DNA from: an uncultured Lachnospiraceae bacterium
GTDB taxonomy: Bacteria; Bacillota; Clostridia; Lachnospirales; Lachnospiraceae
Length of the DNA stretch: 53,660 nt
Assembly: GCA_910578845.1 (NCBI GenBank)
Contig: CAJTSL010000025.1
Location: 1 to 53,660 of the forward strand
Reading direction: 5' to 3'
Shown here: positions 42,483 through 51,326 of the stretch, piece after piece
Layout of the letters: every line of letters begins with the position of its first letter
Numbering within the stretch: the stretch's first letter is position 1
Made by a program: the position numbers and the translations under genes
The notes under the pieces: model-generated
The model's database searches: none
Told to the model about the DNA's origin: nothing
The model's input: only the letters and a program-made list of their open reading frames with translations

Positions 42483-44045
42483 TTAGTGCTGTACGTCCTT
42501 CATTCTCTTCTCCATGTTCCTTGCATATACAGGACCCATGCATTTTTCAAGGACAGGGATCAGCTCATGGTCGAAGTTCTCACGTACCGCACTGTCTTTG
42601 TTAATGACGAGCGTGTACTCTTTATCCGGTGTGCATGCCGGCCAATTTGGCATTTCCGGGTTCTGCGGGTTACCAGTCTTGGCAAATGCCATAACGGAAT
42701 CAAAAATCAGTTTCTCCACGCGCTCTGTTACCCCTTCTTCCTGTGTATATGGCGCAAGTTCTGTGTTGTGGAAGAAATAAGGGATATCTGCGCAATGCCA
42801 TGGTGTTCTGCCGCCGTCAAAATTCATATCCAGATCGAACAAGTATGACCATACATTGCCGCTGCATTTACTTCTCTTCTGGATATACGGGATCTCCGGC
42901 GTACGGAAGATGAAGTCCATGGTCATGATATCTACCGGGTTACGCTCCGGGTATGCTTTCTTGAACAGTTCGATCAGTTCTTTCGACTCTTCTTTCCCTA
43001 CTTCTTGTTCTACATACTGTACGCCATCTTCTGCCGACATTTTCGCACGGTCATAAGGTGTAGGCGCAAATGAGCCAAATTCCCCGAATACGCTGCCTAC
43101 CATCAACGGCACATGTGCTGATTCCTCACGGAAACCGTGTATATTAGGATCGCCTTTGTAGAAAGCGTTTGGAAGAGGCGTTCCGCCTACATATTCCCCG
43201 GCTTTTTCCAGCTCAGGCTTCACTTTATTGTATGCCGCAGCCAATGCGTCGTAAGGCACTGTCTCTAATGCTTTGACATTATCAACATGGAGTTCTTCCA
43301 TCAGCGCGCGTCCTAACTTCTCGCCATTGCCCTTGCCGTCTCCCATCATCGGGCCAAGGACACCGCTCATATTGATTCCTTTCGCGAACAAACCGTCCGC
43401 TGCCGGTGTCTGAAGCAGAGTCGTTACTTTGGCGCCACCGCCTGACTGTCCGAAAATCGTCACATTGTCCGGGTCACCGCCAAACTTCTCAATATTGTCA
43501 TGCAGCCACTGCAAAGCCGCTACGAGATCGTCTGTTCCTGCATTACCGGAATTCGCATATTCCTCTCCAAACGGAGATAGGTCACAGTAACCAAGCACAT
43601 TCAGCCTGTGGTTTACAGACACTACCACCACTTGTCCTAATTTACACATATTCTCACCTTCATAGGCAATCTGCTCTATAGAAGAGCCGGCAAAGAAACC
43701 GCCGCCATGAAGCCATACCATGACAGGGCGTTTCTCCCCATCCAGGTTTGGAGACCAGATATTCAGGTTCAGGCAGTCTTCTCCCATAGCCCAATAGCGA
43801 TGCGGCACCATCAGCTCACCGATCCCTGGCATAGGCTGATCCAAAAGCGGACATACATAGCCATAGTTAACCGCCTGGAACACATCTTTCCATGGCTCTA
43901 CCGGCTCAGGCGCATGGAACCTCTTCGCTTTTGCATAAGGGATCCCTTTGAAAATGTACATGTCATCATATAAATAACCACGTACTTTTCCACTACCTGT
44001 CTCCACAACAGCAGTTTCTTTGTCATAAACAAATTTCTTCTCCAT
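42483..44045 (-). CDS. Type-B carboxylesterase (alpha/beta hydrolase)
   Basis: The 520-residue protein matches the carboxylesterase/PnbA family: FKGIPYAKAKRFHAPEP, GEDCLNLNIWSP, oxyanion loop WLHGGGFFAGSS (113-116), nucleophile elbow VTIFGQSGGGAK with S201, and the late His region WHCADIPYFFHN. It hydrolyses carboxylic esters of small or aromatic substrates. No signal peptide. In an operon with a GH3 glycosidase and a CoA transferase, it would free an acid from an imported acylated glycoside, which the CoA transferase could then activate. That role is inferred from context. Confidence 0.9.
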   Translation of the reverse strand: MEKKFVYDKETAVVETGSGKVRGYLYDDMYIFKGIPYAKAKRFHAPEPVEPWKDVFQAVNYGYVCPLLDQPMPGIGELMVPHRYWAMGEDCLNLNIWSPNLDGEKRPVMVWLHGGGFFAGSSIEQIAYEGENMCKLGQVVVVSVNHRLNVLGYCDLSPFGEEYANSGNAGTDDLVAALQWLHDNIEKFGGDPDNVTIFGQSGGGAKVTTLLQTPAADGLFAKGINMSGVLGPMMGDGKGNGEKLGRALMEELHVDNVKALETVPYDALAAAYNKVKPELEKAGEYVGGTPLPNAFYKGDPNIHGFREESAHVPLMVGSVFGEFGSFAPTPYDRAKMSAEDGVQYVEQEVGKEESKELIELFKKAYPERNPVDIMTMDFIFRTPEIPYIQKRSKCSGNVWSYLFDLDMNFDGGRTPWHCADIPYFFHNTELAPYTQEEGVTERVEKLIFDSVMAFAKTGNPQNPEMPNWPACTPDKEYTLVINKDSAVRENFDHELIPVLEKCMGPVYARNMEKRMKDVQH

Positions 44046-44082
44046 TCTGTTACCTCCGTTTACTTTTTATTGTTTTGATGCC

Positions 44083-45285
44083 TTAAATTACTTTCATTTC
44101 TACCAGTTTATCATATTCTGCGTCCGTTTTTCCTAGAAATCCTGTAATTATCTTATGATTATCCTCTCCCAGCGTCGGGGACGGCTTCCTCGCTACGTTG
44201 ACTTTCGTTCCCATCAGCTTGACAGGGTTGCCGTTTAAGACAATCTCCCCCATGACCGGATGGGTCGTATGTACTAACATCTCCCTGTCCTTGGTAATAT
44301 GCTCATCACAGAAGATATCCGATAAGTCATAAATAGGCCCCGCGGGAATCCCTTCCTGAAGCAACGTTTCCGTCACTTCTTCTACCGATCTTGTACACGT
44401 CCATTCCTCAAAATACTCCTTCAATATCAGATTATTTTCCACCCTTAAAGGAACCGTCAGGAAGCGTTCATCCTCTATCAGCTCCGGTCGTTCCATAATG
44501 TTCTTGCAGAAATGTTCATACAGTTTCTGGTTCCCACAGCCGATTACCACATAACCATCCTTTGCCCGGTATGTATCATAAGGGGCAATGGCCTCATACG
44601 AATTCCCCCTGCGTTCCGGCACCTTACCGGATACAGAATAGCGCTGCACTGCCTGCTCTAAGCTTGCTACGACACAGTCCGTCAGAGATATGTCCACTCT
44701 CTGTCCTTCCCCCGTCAGGTTGCGGGCATTCACCGCCGCCAAAACGCCAATCGATAAGTTCAAGCCTCCTAAAATGTCTCCCATGGCGTTGCCGGAACGG
44801 GTAGGCGGATTCCCCGCCTGTCCGGTTATGCTCATCAGGCCGCCCATTGCCTGGGCGATAATATCATATCCCGGTCTTTCATGATAACGCCCATAACTCC
44901 CAAAGCCGCTGACCGCTCCGTAGATCAATCTGGGATTTATCTTCTTTAACTCCTCATAGCCAAGGCCCATCCTGTCCATGACACCCGGCCTGAAATTCTC
45001 AATTAGGATATCCGCTTTCTTCACCAGCTCACGCAGCACTTCTTTCCCCGCTTCCTTCTTTAAGTCCAGCGTTATCCCATATTTATTGCGGTTCAGATTG
45101 GAATAATACAAGCTTTCCCCGTTGATATACGGTGCATAGGCTCGTGCATCATCCCCTCTGCCCGGCATTTCGATTTTAATTACGGTGGCTCCCAAGTCCG
45201 CCAGCATTGCCCCACAGAAAGGCCCGGCAATCACCCGGCATAAATCCAGTACCACCAAATTCTCCAATGCGGTATGCTCTGCCAT
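44083..45285 (-). CDS. Class III CoA transferase (CaiB/BaiF/Frc family)
   Basis: From the ATG at 45285 the protein is 400 residues. It has the family start (LENLVVLDLCRVIAGPFCGAMLADLGATVIKIE), RNKYGITLDLKKEAGKEVL, LIENFRPGVMDRMGLGYEEL and the nucleophile region GNAMGDILGGLN. D170 there aligns with the catalytic Asp169 of formyl-CoA transferase. These enzymes move CoA between carboxylic acids (carnitine, oxalate/formate, bile acids, aryl acids). I chose 45285 over 45324 for the GAGAGGA site. It lies between the AtuA genes and the esterase, which suggests activation of the acid liberated by the operon. Confidence 0.92.
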   Translation of the reverse strand: MAEHTALENLVVLDLCRVIAGPFCGAMLADLGATVIKIEMPGRGDDARAYAPYINGESLYYSNLNRNKYGITLDLKKEAGKEVLRELVKKADILIENFRPGVMDRMGLGYEELKKINPRLIYGAVSGFGSYGRYHERPGYDIIAQAMGGLMSITGQAGNPPTRSGNAMGDILGGLNLSIGVLAAVNARNLTGEGQRVDISLTDCVVASLEQAVQRYSVSGKVPERRGNSYEAIAPYDTYRAKDGYVVIGCGNQKLYEHFCKNIMERPELIEDERFLTVPLRVENNLILKEYFEEWTCTRSVEEVTETLLQEGIPAGPIYDLSDIFCDEHITKDREMLVHTTHPVMGEIVLNGNPVKLMGTKVNVARKPSPTLGEDNHKIITGFLGKTDAEYDKLVEMKVI

Positions 45286-45366
45286 TTCTAGTCCTCTCTC
45301 ATGTTTTATTCCGGCTTTATTCACTCACTACATTCTCTTTTGCCTTAGCTTTCTTATGTTAATCCC

Positions 45367-45690
45367 CTATTCCTCGTCCGGCACTTCAATCTCCATCCGC
45401 AAGAAAGCGCTTCCCATGGACTTTCCTAAGCTATCAAGACGTAAAGAGTGGGTAGCTCCGCCTCCCAGCGCATGCTTCATGACAAAATTGAATCCTTGTA
45501 AAGTCGGCACATCATAGCGCGCGATTTCTCCCTGTACCATATCTCCGAAATGTTCCTTCACACGTTCTGGCGTCACTTCTCTGGCAATGATGCCATAATA
45601 CTCAGGTTTCCTGGCAAAAATGCATACATTGCTGGTATCGCCCTTATCCCCGGATCTGCCGTGGGCAATCTGATTCAGATATATTCGCAT
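45367..45690 (-). CDS. AtuA C-terminal-like small protein
   Basis: From the ATG at 45690 the protein is 107 residues (MRIYLNQIAHGRSGDKGDTSNVCIFAR, later GFNFVMKHALGGGATHSLRLDSLGKSMG). It matches the C-terminal ferredoxin-fold-like domain of long AtuA proteins. The large AtuA partner is the separate gene just upstream. AGGA sits five bases before this ATG, and an upstream in-frame ATG at 45702 is possible. The same reading frame as the AtuA gene continues through two stop codons between them, which fits either an ancestral fusion or chance. Confidence 0.8.
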   Translation of the reverse strand: MRIYLNQIAHGRSGDKGDTSNVCIFARKPEYYGIIAREVTPERVKEHFGDMVQGEIARYDVPTLQGFNFVMKHALGGGATHSLRLDSLGKSMGSAFLRMEIEVPDEE

Positions 45691-45783
45691 TTTCTTCCTC
45701 ATTTCTGCACTGCTTTTGGCCCGGTCTGTTGAGCCTGCACATGAACGGGTTTGTGGCAAGCAGCGCGCAGACACAAATCCCGT

Positions 45784-45806
45784 GATTGGAAATAGCATTT
45801 CCAATC
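45784..45806. other. Perfect 10-bp hairpin between the two AtuA ORFs
   Basis: GATTGGAAAT and ATTTCCAATC flank a 3-base loop just after the AtuA stop. No T-tract follows on the minus strand. It may stabilise the upstream mRNA or attenuate downstream expression. Confidence 0.6.
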
Positions 45807-45817
45807 TTCTCTATTCC

Positions 45818-45857
45818 ACTGTCATCTTACTGTCACTTGACTGTCACTTCACTGTCA
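45818..45857 (-). repeat. Four TGACAGT heptamers at exact 11-base period
   Basis: The minus strand has TGACAGT starting at 45857, 45846, 45835 and 45824, with 4-base spacers. The array spans the last AtuA codons and its TGA stop, which lies within the second heptamer in reading order. The unit is not a multiple of three, so a change in copy number would alter the AtuA C-terminus. Confidence 0.85.
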
Positions 45858-47211
45858 ATATATGGCTTTCCAGATTGACCGCGTCTCTTGGTATCAGGCA
45901 AGGCCACAGTCCCAATACTTCCTGTACTTTTGCTCTGCCGCCAAAGAAACTTGCGCCCGGAGGGCCATTGAGCTGTAGCGGCGCAATCTCAGGTACCAAT
46001 TTATATGCTTCTTCTTTCGTCAACGTACGGATTGCGATACGCAGCACCACTTCGTTCAAATCTTTCAGCTTCTCCGGATCTGTTTGCGCAACCCCGAGAT
46101 GTAGCGCATTGACACCGATATAATCGACTCTGATTTCCTCTGCTGCCAGATTCTTGCGCTTTAGCTTCTTCAAGATGATGTCCGCGGCATACTGCGCCTT
46201 CTCATAAGCATCCGGCCAGGCAAAGCTTAGCATCCCCGCTACTTTATAGCCTGCATGATACCCAAGAGAAAGTTTTAGCATCTCCGGCTTCTCCCTGCCA
46301 CGTATATTCCCTACCCGCACACGGTTCTCACCAGACTGCGTCAAAGTAGCCTGACTGATATCCACCGTCACGTCTGGCGTCAGGTAACAGGCAGGATCAT
46401 GCACTTCGTATAGGAATTGTTCCTTACAGGACTGTTCAGAGATGATGCCCCCGCAATCCGGCGCTTTTGTAATGACAAATTCATTGTCCCCTACTTCCGC
46501 GATCGGGAATCCCAGTTCATCCATCCTTGGCACATCCCGCCAGCCATAGTCAAAGTTCCCTCCGGCGCCTTGGCCGCCACATTCCAGCAAATGCCCTGCC
46601 ATAATCCCTCTGGCCAGATTGTCCCAATCATCATTCTCCCAGCCGAGCTCATACATACAAGGAGCAAGGAACAGGGCAGAATCTGTGGAGCGCCCGCTAA
46701 TGACCATATCCGCTCCCTGTTTCAAACAATCCAGTGTAGGCTCGTGTCCGAAATACACATTGGCATTGAAGACTTTATCCTTGATCTCTGCAAAGTCCCC
46801 GGCATCATCCATGTTGTCAAAAGTAACCCCCTCTTTCAACAATTGTGGGATCCGTGCAGAGATCTCGTCTCCGGTCACATAACCGATTTTCATTCCTGCC
46901 AATCCCTGTTCCGAAGCCTGAGCCGCCAATGCCTCTACCAGTCCTTCAATATTCATGCCTCCCGCATTAGTCAGCACCCGTATATTCTTCTCATAAGCTT
47001 CTTTCCCGCACTCTTTCATCATACCGATAAAATCCCGGGCATATCCGGCTTTCGGATTCTTCAGTTTCTGCCTCGCCATAATAGACATCGTCAGCTCCGC
47101 CAGATAATCGCAAGCCATATAATTGATGTTACTATGCCGGACCATATGGACGGCGGCATCATTGCTGTCTCCCCAGAAGCCCTGCCCGCCTCCAATGATA
47201 ACTTTTCCCAT
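45844..47211 (-). CDS. AtuA-family protein, large part (DUF1446)
   Basis: The 455-residue product matches the acyclic terpene utilisation AtuA/DUF1446 family: VIIGGGQGFWGDSNDAA, YMACDYLAELTMSIMARQK, TNAGGMNIEGLV, GADMVISGRSTDSALFLAP and GHLLECGGQGAGGNFDYGW. In Pseudomonas, AtuA belongs to the citronellol/geraniol (acyclic terpene) pathway, but the reaction of most family members is unknown. The about 100-residue C-terminal domain present in long AtuA proteins is encoded separately downstream (45367-45690). The protein is cytoplasmic. It is the first gene of the operon, behind a strong promoter (47311-47339) and a putative LacI operator. The 3' end runs into an 11-base tandem repeat. Confidence 0.87.
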   Translation of the reverse strand: MGKVIIGGGQGFWGDSNDAAVHMVRHSNINYMACDYLAELTMSIMARQKLKNPKAGYARDFIGMMKECGKEAYEKNIRVLTNAGGMNIEGLVEALAAQASEQGLAGMKIGYVTGDEISARIPQLLKEGVTFDNMDDAGDFAEIKDKVFNANVYFGHEPTLDCLKQGADMVISGRSTDSALFLAPCMYELGWENDDWDNLARGIMAGHLLECGGQGAGGNFDYGWRDVPRMDELGFPIAEVGDNEFVITKAPDCGGIISEQSCKEQFLYEVHDPACYLTPDVTVDISQATLTQSGENRVRVGNIRGREKPEMLKLSLGYHAGYKVAGMLSFAWPDAYEKAQYAADIILKKLKRKNLAAEEIRVDYIGVNALHLGVAQTDPEKLKDLNEVVLRIAIRTLTKEEAYKLVPEIAPLQLNGPPGASFFGGRAKVQEVLGLWPCLIPRDAVNLESHILTVK

Positions 47212-47287
47212 ATCTTCTTTCCACCTCGCTTTTCTCTTGATTTTGTTTGGCTTTGCATCATAACTTTTGCATCATGCCAATAAATAG

Positions 47288-47299
47288 TTTAACGTTTTA
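47288..47299. promoter_or_regulatory. Putative LacI-family operator at the AtuA operon
   Basis: TTTAACGTTTTA has a central AACGTT palindrome typical of LacI-family sites and lies just downstream of the predicted transcription start. It shares AACGTTTTA with the site at 52346-52354. Confidence 0.5.
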
Positions 47300-47310
47300 G
47301 TTTTATGTTT

Positions 47311-47339
47311 ATGATACCTTTCCCTCTCTCTTTTGTCAA
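47311..47339 (-). promoter_or_regulatory. Promoter of the AtuA-CoA transferase-esterase-GH3 operon
   Basis: The minus strand reads TTGACA (47339-47334), 17 bases, TATCAT (47316-47311), a strong sigma-A-type promoter about 100 bases before the AtuA ATG. Confidence 0.75.
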
Positions 47340-47475
47340 TCTTGCCATTTAACCTGTGTACTGTCCAAAGATATCTTTTTCCTTTATTGGTAATTTTTCT
47401 CTGCTTTTCCTTGCTATAACCCCTTGACCTGCTTCTTAATACAGTGTAGCATAGTAATAATACAATAATATTTGC

Positions 47476-47487
47476 GCAATCGTTTAT
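47476..47487. promoter_or_regulatory. Weak operator-like site before the lacI-type gene
   Basis: CAATCGTTTATC resembles the AAACGTTTTA sites, and an 8-base palindrome TTGCGCAA (47472-47479) overlaps it. Possible autoregulatory site about 50 bases before the regulator start. The remaining 47340-47471 sequence shows no gene. Confidence 0.3.
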
Positions 47488-47533
47488 CTTACATTTTTCT
47501 ATAAGCCCAAATACTATTCTCAGGAGCATTTAT

Positions 47534-48574
47534 ATGGTAACAATAAAAGAAATCGCCCGGGAGGCAAACGTTTCGCCTACCACAGTCTCCCTGATATTAA
47601 ACAACAAATCAAAAGAACGGAAAATCTCCGCACAGACGGAGCAACGGGTGTTAGAGATTGCCAAACGCATGGGATATCTTCCAAACTTGCAGGCTGTCAG
47701 CCTAAAGAAAGCTACCGGTCAGTTTTCATACCGGATCCTTATTTTCTGGGTGGCCGATTCAAGAGCGCAGACGATGTTGCGTTTTTTCCGAGGCCTCGAA
47801 GCAACGATCGAGAGTGAAAGCCTGCCCTACGAGGTTCTGCTCCAATCCTACAAGGCCGGTTCCCTTCAGCTTGCTATGAGAAATGAACTGGTGTTAAGCT
47901 GCCATGGCATCATTGTCTGCAATGCAACGGAAACTGACCTGGAATTCCTGGACAGTAATTGTTTCCCAAGGCCGCTCATCCTGTATAACCGCTATTCTAA
48001 GAAGTATCCCAGCGTCGTTATGGATGACCGTTCCATTGGCACGATACCGGCGGAAGTCTTTGCCTCCCATGGTAAGAAAAAACCGGCGATCATCACTACA
48101 CAGCCTATTTTCAACGGCATGAACATACGCCAGAACCTGTTCGCTTATACTTGCCTGTCACGGAATATGGAAGAGCCTCTTGTATACTACTGTGCGGATT
48201 CCTTTCCCATAGACGGCTACGAGACAACTCTCCGGCTTTTAAAAGAGCATCCCGAAGCAGATTGCATCTTATATATGAGAGAAGACTTTGCGTTAGGCGC
48301 GCTGCGGGCATTTGCAGAAAAAGGCATCGTTTTCCCGGGTAACATAGAGTTCATATCGATCGGAGATTCCGGTGTCAAGATCAGCGAGAGCTGCTACCCT
48401 TCTCTTTCCATTGTATACTTGCCGTTGGAAAAACTGGCCGCTGAATGTATCCGGCTGATGAACCATCAGCTTCATTCTTTTGACAATGAAGTTACCGCAA
48501 GCGTTGTCCCTGTTACTTATATCTCCCGGGAAAGCTGCCCGGATAAATTGTACATAACCCAAAAAAAGGACTGA
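47534..48574 (+). CDS. LacI family transcriptional regulator
   Basis: The 346-residue product has the LacI HTH (TIKEIAREANVSPTTVSLILNNKSK, residues 3-28), the hinge helix region (LPNLQAVSLKK) and a periplasmic-binding-like effector domain (YRILIFWVADSRAQTMLRFF, ADCILYMREDFALGALRAFAEKGI). It would repress sugar genes until bound by ligand. It is divergent from the AtuA operon and convergent with the ABC importer 2 genes. Similar xAACGTTTTA sites occur at both promoters, so it probably controls both. AGGAG ribosome site. Its stop codon lies in the terminator stem. Confidence 0.92.
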   Translation: MVTIKEIAREANVSPTTVSLILNNKSKERKISAQTEQRVLEIAKRMGYLPNLQAVSLKKATGQFSYRILIFWVADSRAQTMLRFFRGLEATIESESLPYEVLLQSYKAGSLQLAMRNELVLSCHGIIVCNATETDLEFLDSNCFPRPLILYNRYSKKYPSVVMDDRSIGTIPAEVFASHGKKKPAIITTQPIFNGMNIRQNLFAYTCLSRNMEEPLVYYCADSFPIDGYETTLRLLKEHPEADCILYMREDFALGALRAFAEKGIVFPGNIEFISIGDSGVKISESCYPSLSIVYLPLEKLAAECIRLMNHQLHSFDNEVTASVVPVTYISRESCPDKLYITQKKD

Positions 48575-48594
48575 TATCGAAATATCAGTCCTTT
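48565..48594. terminator. Bidirectional terminator between lacI-type gene and binding-protein gene
   Basis: AAAGGACTGATAT-CGAA-ATATCAGTCCTTT forms a perfect 13-bp stem with A and T tracts on both sides. The stem includes the regulator stop codon and serves convergent genes. Confidence 0.92.
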
Positions 48595-48627
48595 CTTTTC
48601 ATAACATCACATAACTGCTTTTCTGTC

Positions 48628-50337
48628 TTACTGAACCTTCGTTGCCAGGAATTCTGTCATCATCGCGTTTGTCTCATCCAAGCCGTTAGCTTTCAGTTCC
48701 GCAATCATCGCATCCCAGTTTGCATCAAAGGAAGATTCCGGTTCCGTTACACATTTAACTAAGCTAGGGAATGCAATCTCATCCAGGATAGTCACATTGT
48801 TGCTAAGTTCCTGCGGAATTGCATATGCCCACAACGGTGAATAAACAGGTGTCTCAAATTCATCCGGCTGCGGGAAGATATCAATCAACAGTTCTGCTCC
48901 CCATGCCTCACAAGCTTCTAACTCGATTTCATTGTACTCTGCGATAACAGACTCTTTGCTAATAGGTGTCATGTAATCGCCGTTAGAATCTAATACGCCG
49001 TCTCCATAAATCGGGAACCCTACATAATTGCCGATACCTGTTGTCTTACCATAATCAGGGTCTGTCTTGGACTTCGTGATCTCTTCTTCTGTACGGTAAC
49101 GTTTGCCTTCATCATTGATGAAATAATGTGTTCCTTCAATACCCCATTTATAGAGGATTGCACCTTCTTCTGAACAGAGATAATCTAAGAATTTAATCGC
49201 ACGCACTGGGTCTTCACAGCTCTTTGTGATTGCTAAGCCATATCCTACCTGCAAACCTTGGTACATCAAAGTAGGTGCTTTCTTGCTAGGATCCATGACT
49301 ACCGGAAGGCCACAATAAGTCTTATCCAGCTTACCTTCTGCTTTCAAAGCTGCTTCTGCCTGCATATAATGCCAGTTTGCATCCGTAATCGCTACTACAC
49401 GGCCACTGGATAATTTTGCAATATAGTCGTCGTCTGTCTGCGTTGCAAAGTTCTGATCCAGGATACCTTCGTCATACATACGGCTCAGCCATCTGAAATA
49501 TTCTTTCTCAGCATCGCTAGTATGTTTATAAGTACAGTTATAGTTCTCATCAATCAGCCACTGTCCGTTATCCGGCGCCGCATCTGCTATAAATCCGGCA
49601 GGGTTTCCTAACGTGATCATCCAGTGCCAGTCAGAAGCGCTCATGGAAATACCGATTGTCTCCAGACCGTCCTCGGTGGTAGGATGTGCTTCCAGATAGC
49701 TCTTAATCATTGCTTCGTATTCTTCTAATGTCTTAGGATACTCATAATTGTTCTCTTTCAATACTGCGTACTGAATCTGGCAGGTTCCGCCTGTGCCAAA
49801 TATTGTCCCGCGTACGCCTGCGTAAGACAACTGGTAAATACCGTCATCCTCTGCGCTCCATTTTAACTTCTCAAACTCATCGCCATACATCTTCTTGATA
49901 TTAGGGCCATATTGCTCAATTAAGTCTCTCATATCAATCAGCGCGCCTGCCTCATAGAGGTTCGTTACTGATGCTTTTGAATAAATCAGATCCGGATACT
50001 CATCGTTTGCAATCATCAATGCTACATCTTCACTAGCATCGCCTGTGCTGGAAACCGGATATGTAATCTCTAATGTCACACCTGTTGCATCCGTGATCGC
50101 TGCACCTACCGCTGTCTCGCTCCAGTTGCCGTTCTTACCGTCCGCATTGTAATACTCGAATGTAATGGGAGATAAGTCTTCCTCCCCGGAACTAGCTTCC
50201 GTCCCGGCGTTTGTTGTCGTGCCGTTGTCTGTTGTCGTACTGCTGTCATTTGTTGATGTGCCAGAATCACCACATCCAGCTAACATTCCGGTAACCATCG
50301 CACCGGTCATCAGCACTGCCAATACTCTCTTCTTCAT
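48628..50337 (-). CDS. Extracellular sugar-binding lipoprotein of ABC importer 2
   Basis: The 569-residue protein starts with a lipoprotein signal (KKRVLAVLMTGAMVTG, lipobox LAGC) and a Ser/Thr/Asn-rich linker. It continues as an LplA/YtcQ-type binding protein (FEYYNADGKNGNWSETAVG, AIKFLDYLCSEEGAILYKWGIEGTHYF). It is a distant paralogue of the binding protein at 27600-29372, with a different linker. It is the last gene of permease-permease-binding protein order and is followed by the bidirectional terminator. The ligand is unknown. The shared LacI-type sites suggest the glycoside degraded by the AtuA-GH3 operon. Ribosome site AAGGAGG. Confidence 0.9.
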   Translation of the reverse strand: MKKRVLAVLMTGAMVTGMLAGCGDSGTSTNDSSTTTDNGTTTNAGTEASSGEEDLSPITFEYYNADGKNGNWSETAVGAAITDATGVTLEITYPVSSTGDASEDVALMIANDEYPDLIYSKASVTNLYEAGALIDMRDLIEQYGPNIKKMYGDEFEKLKWSAEDDGIYQLSYAGVRGTIFGTGGTCQIQYAVLKENNYEYPKTLEEYEAMIKSYLEAHPTTEDGLETIGISMSASDWHWMITLGNPAGFIADAAPDNGQWLIDENYNCTYKHTSDAEKEYFRWLSRMYDEGILDQNFATQTDDDYIAKLSSGRVVAITDANWHYMQAEAALKAEGKLDKTYCGLPVVMDPSKKAPTLMYQGLQVGYGLAITKSCEDPVRAIKFLDYLCSEEGAILYKWGIEGTHYFINDEGKRYRTEEEITKSKTDPDYGKTTGIGNYVGFPIYGDGVLDSNGDYMTPISKESVIAEYNEIELEACEAWGAELLIDIFPQPDEFETPVYSPLWAYAIPQELSNNVTILDEIAFPSLVKCVTEPESSFDANWDAMIAELKANGLDETNAMMTEFLATKVQ

Positions 50338-50445
50338 TTTTTTCCTCCTTCATATTGCTTTTTTATAGCTTTGGATAATATAACTTTATTTCAATACTCT
50401 TAGGTTACAAGCTTTCCCTATGCTGTTCCTAAGAGTATTTCCCAC

Positions 50446-51312
50446 TTAATCTTTCACGGAGCCTAATGTCATGCCCCCTACGAAATACTTCTGCACAAAA
50501 GGATATACAATAATGATCGGAACCGTAGCTACCACGGTTACTGCCATACGGATTGCCATAGGCGTAACGGCCTGGGTCGCGTTTGTCGTAGTATGGGTAT
50601 CTAGCTGCATAGTAGCCTGGGACATGATCTCGTATAGTTTGTACTGCAATGTCGGCAGCTTTTTCGCATATAGATAAGTATCCATGAAAGAGTTCCACTG
50701 TCCTACCGCATAGTACAAAGCTATCGTCGCAATAACCGGCGTACATAATGGCATGATAACAATATACCAAATCTGGAAATCATTGGCACCGTCTAACTTA
50801 GCCGCCTCCTGTAACGCAATCGGAAGGCCGTCTATGAAGGAACGTACCAGGATCATATTGTAGACCCAGATCAGACCAGGGATAATATATACTAAGAAGT
50901 TATTCCCAAGGTGTAAAGTACGGACAATCAGTAAGTACTCCGGGATCAGGCCGCCGCCCACATACATGGTGATGACGAAAATCATTGTAAAAAGCTTGTG
51001 GAAGACAAAATCCCGGCGGCTTAACGTATATGCCAACATCGCCGTACAGATTACTCCGGCCAGCGTTCCAATCACCGTCTTGGCAATGGAAATGAACAAC
51101 GGCTGGAGAATCCCTCCTTCTTCGAACACATATTTATAGTTCGTCAAGGTGAACTTACGCGGGAAGATAAAATTGATATTCTTCAGCGTATCCGTAGCAT
51201 CATTTAATGAAATTGCAAGCACATTCAAAAATGGATACAAGGTAATTACCAGGATAAATGCAAAAACTACAACCAAAAAATAATCAAACCAAGTTTTATG
51301 TAAATTCTTCAT
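50446..51312 (-). CDS. Sugar ABC transporter permease (LplC/YtcP type), importer 2
   Basis: The 288-residue product has six predicted helices (FDYFLVVVFAFILVITLYPF first), the EAA loop (LQEAAKLDGANDFQIWYIVIMPLCTP) and the tail VQKYFVGGMTLGSVKD. Pairs with the permease encoded 14 bases upstream. No ATPase gene is nearby, as with importer 1, so both probably share one multitask ATPase. Confidence 0.92.
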   Translation of the reverse strand: MKNLHKTWFDYFLVVVFAFILVITLYPFLNVLAISLNDATDTLKNINFIFPRKFTLTNYKYVFEEGGILQPLFISIAKTVIGTLAGVICTAMLAYTLSRRDFVFHKLFTMIFVITMYVGGGLIPEYLLIVRTLHLGNNFLVYIIPGLIWVYNMILVRSFIDGLPIALQEAAKLDGANDFQIWYIVIMPLCTPVIATIALYYAVGQWNSFMDTYLYAKKLPTLQYKLYEIMSQATMQLDTHTTTNATQAVTPMAIRMAVTVVATVPIIIVYPFVQKYFVGGMTLGSVKD

Positions 51313-51326
51313 CTCGCCACCTCACT

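Noticed and set aside
45367..45804. Longer start (145 residues) for the small AtuA-like protein
   Set aside because: The first 34 residues resemble no AtuA domain and cover the hairpin and spacer; the ribosome site supports 45690.
45818..45857. TGACAGT array as a CRISPR array
   Set aside because: The units are 7 bases with 4-base spacers, far too short for CRISPR repeats and spacers, and no cas gene is near.
46417..47283. 288-codon open frame on the plus strand opposite AtuA
   Set aside because: It is fully antisense to a clear AtuA-family gene, has no ribosome site and shows no recognisable protein pattern.
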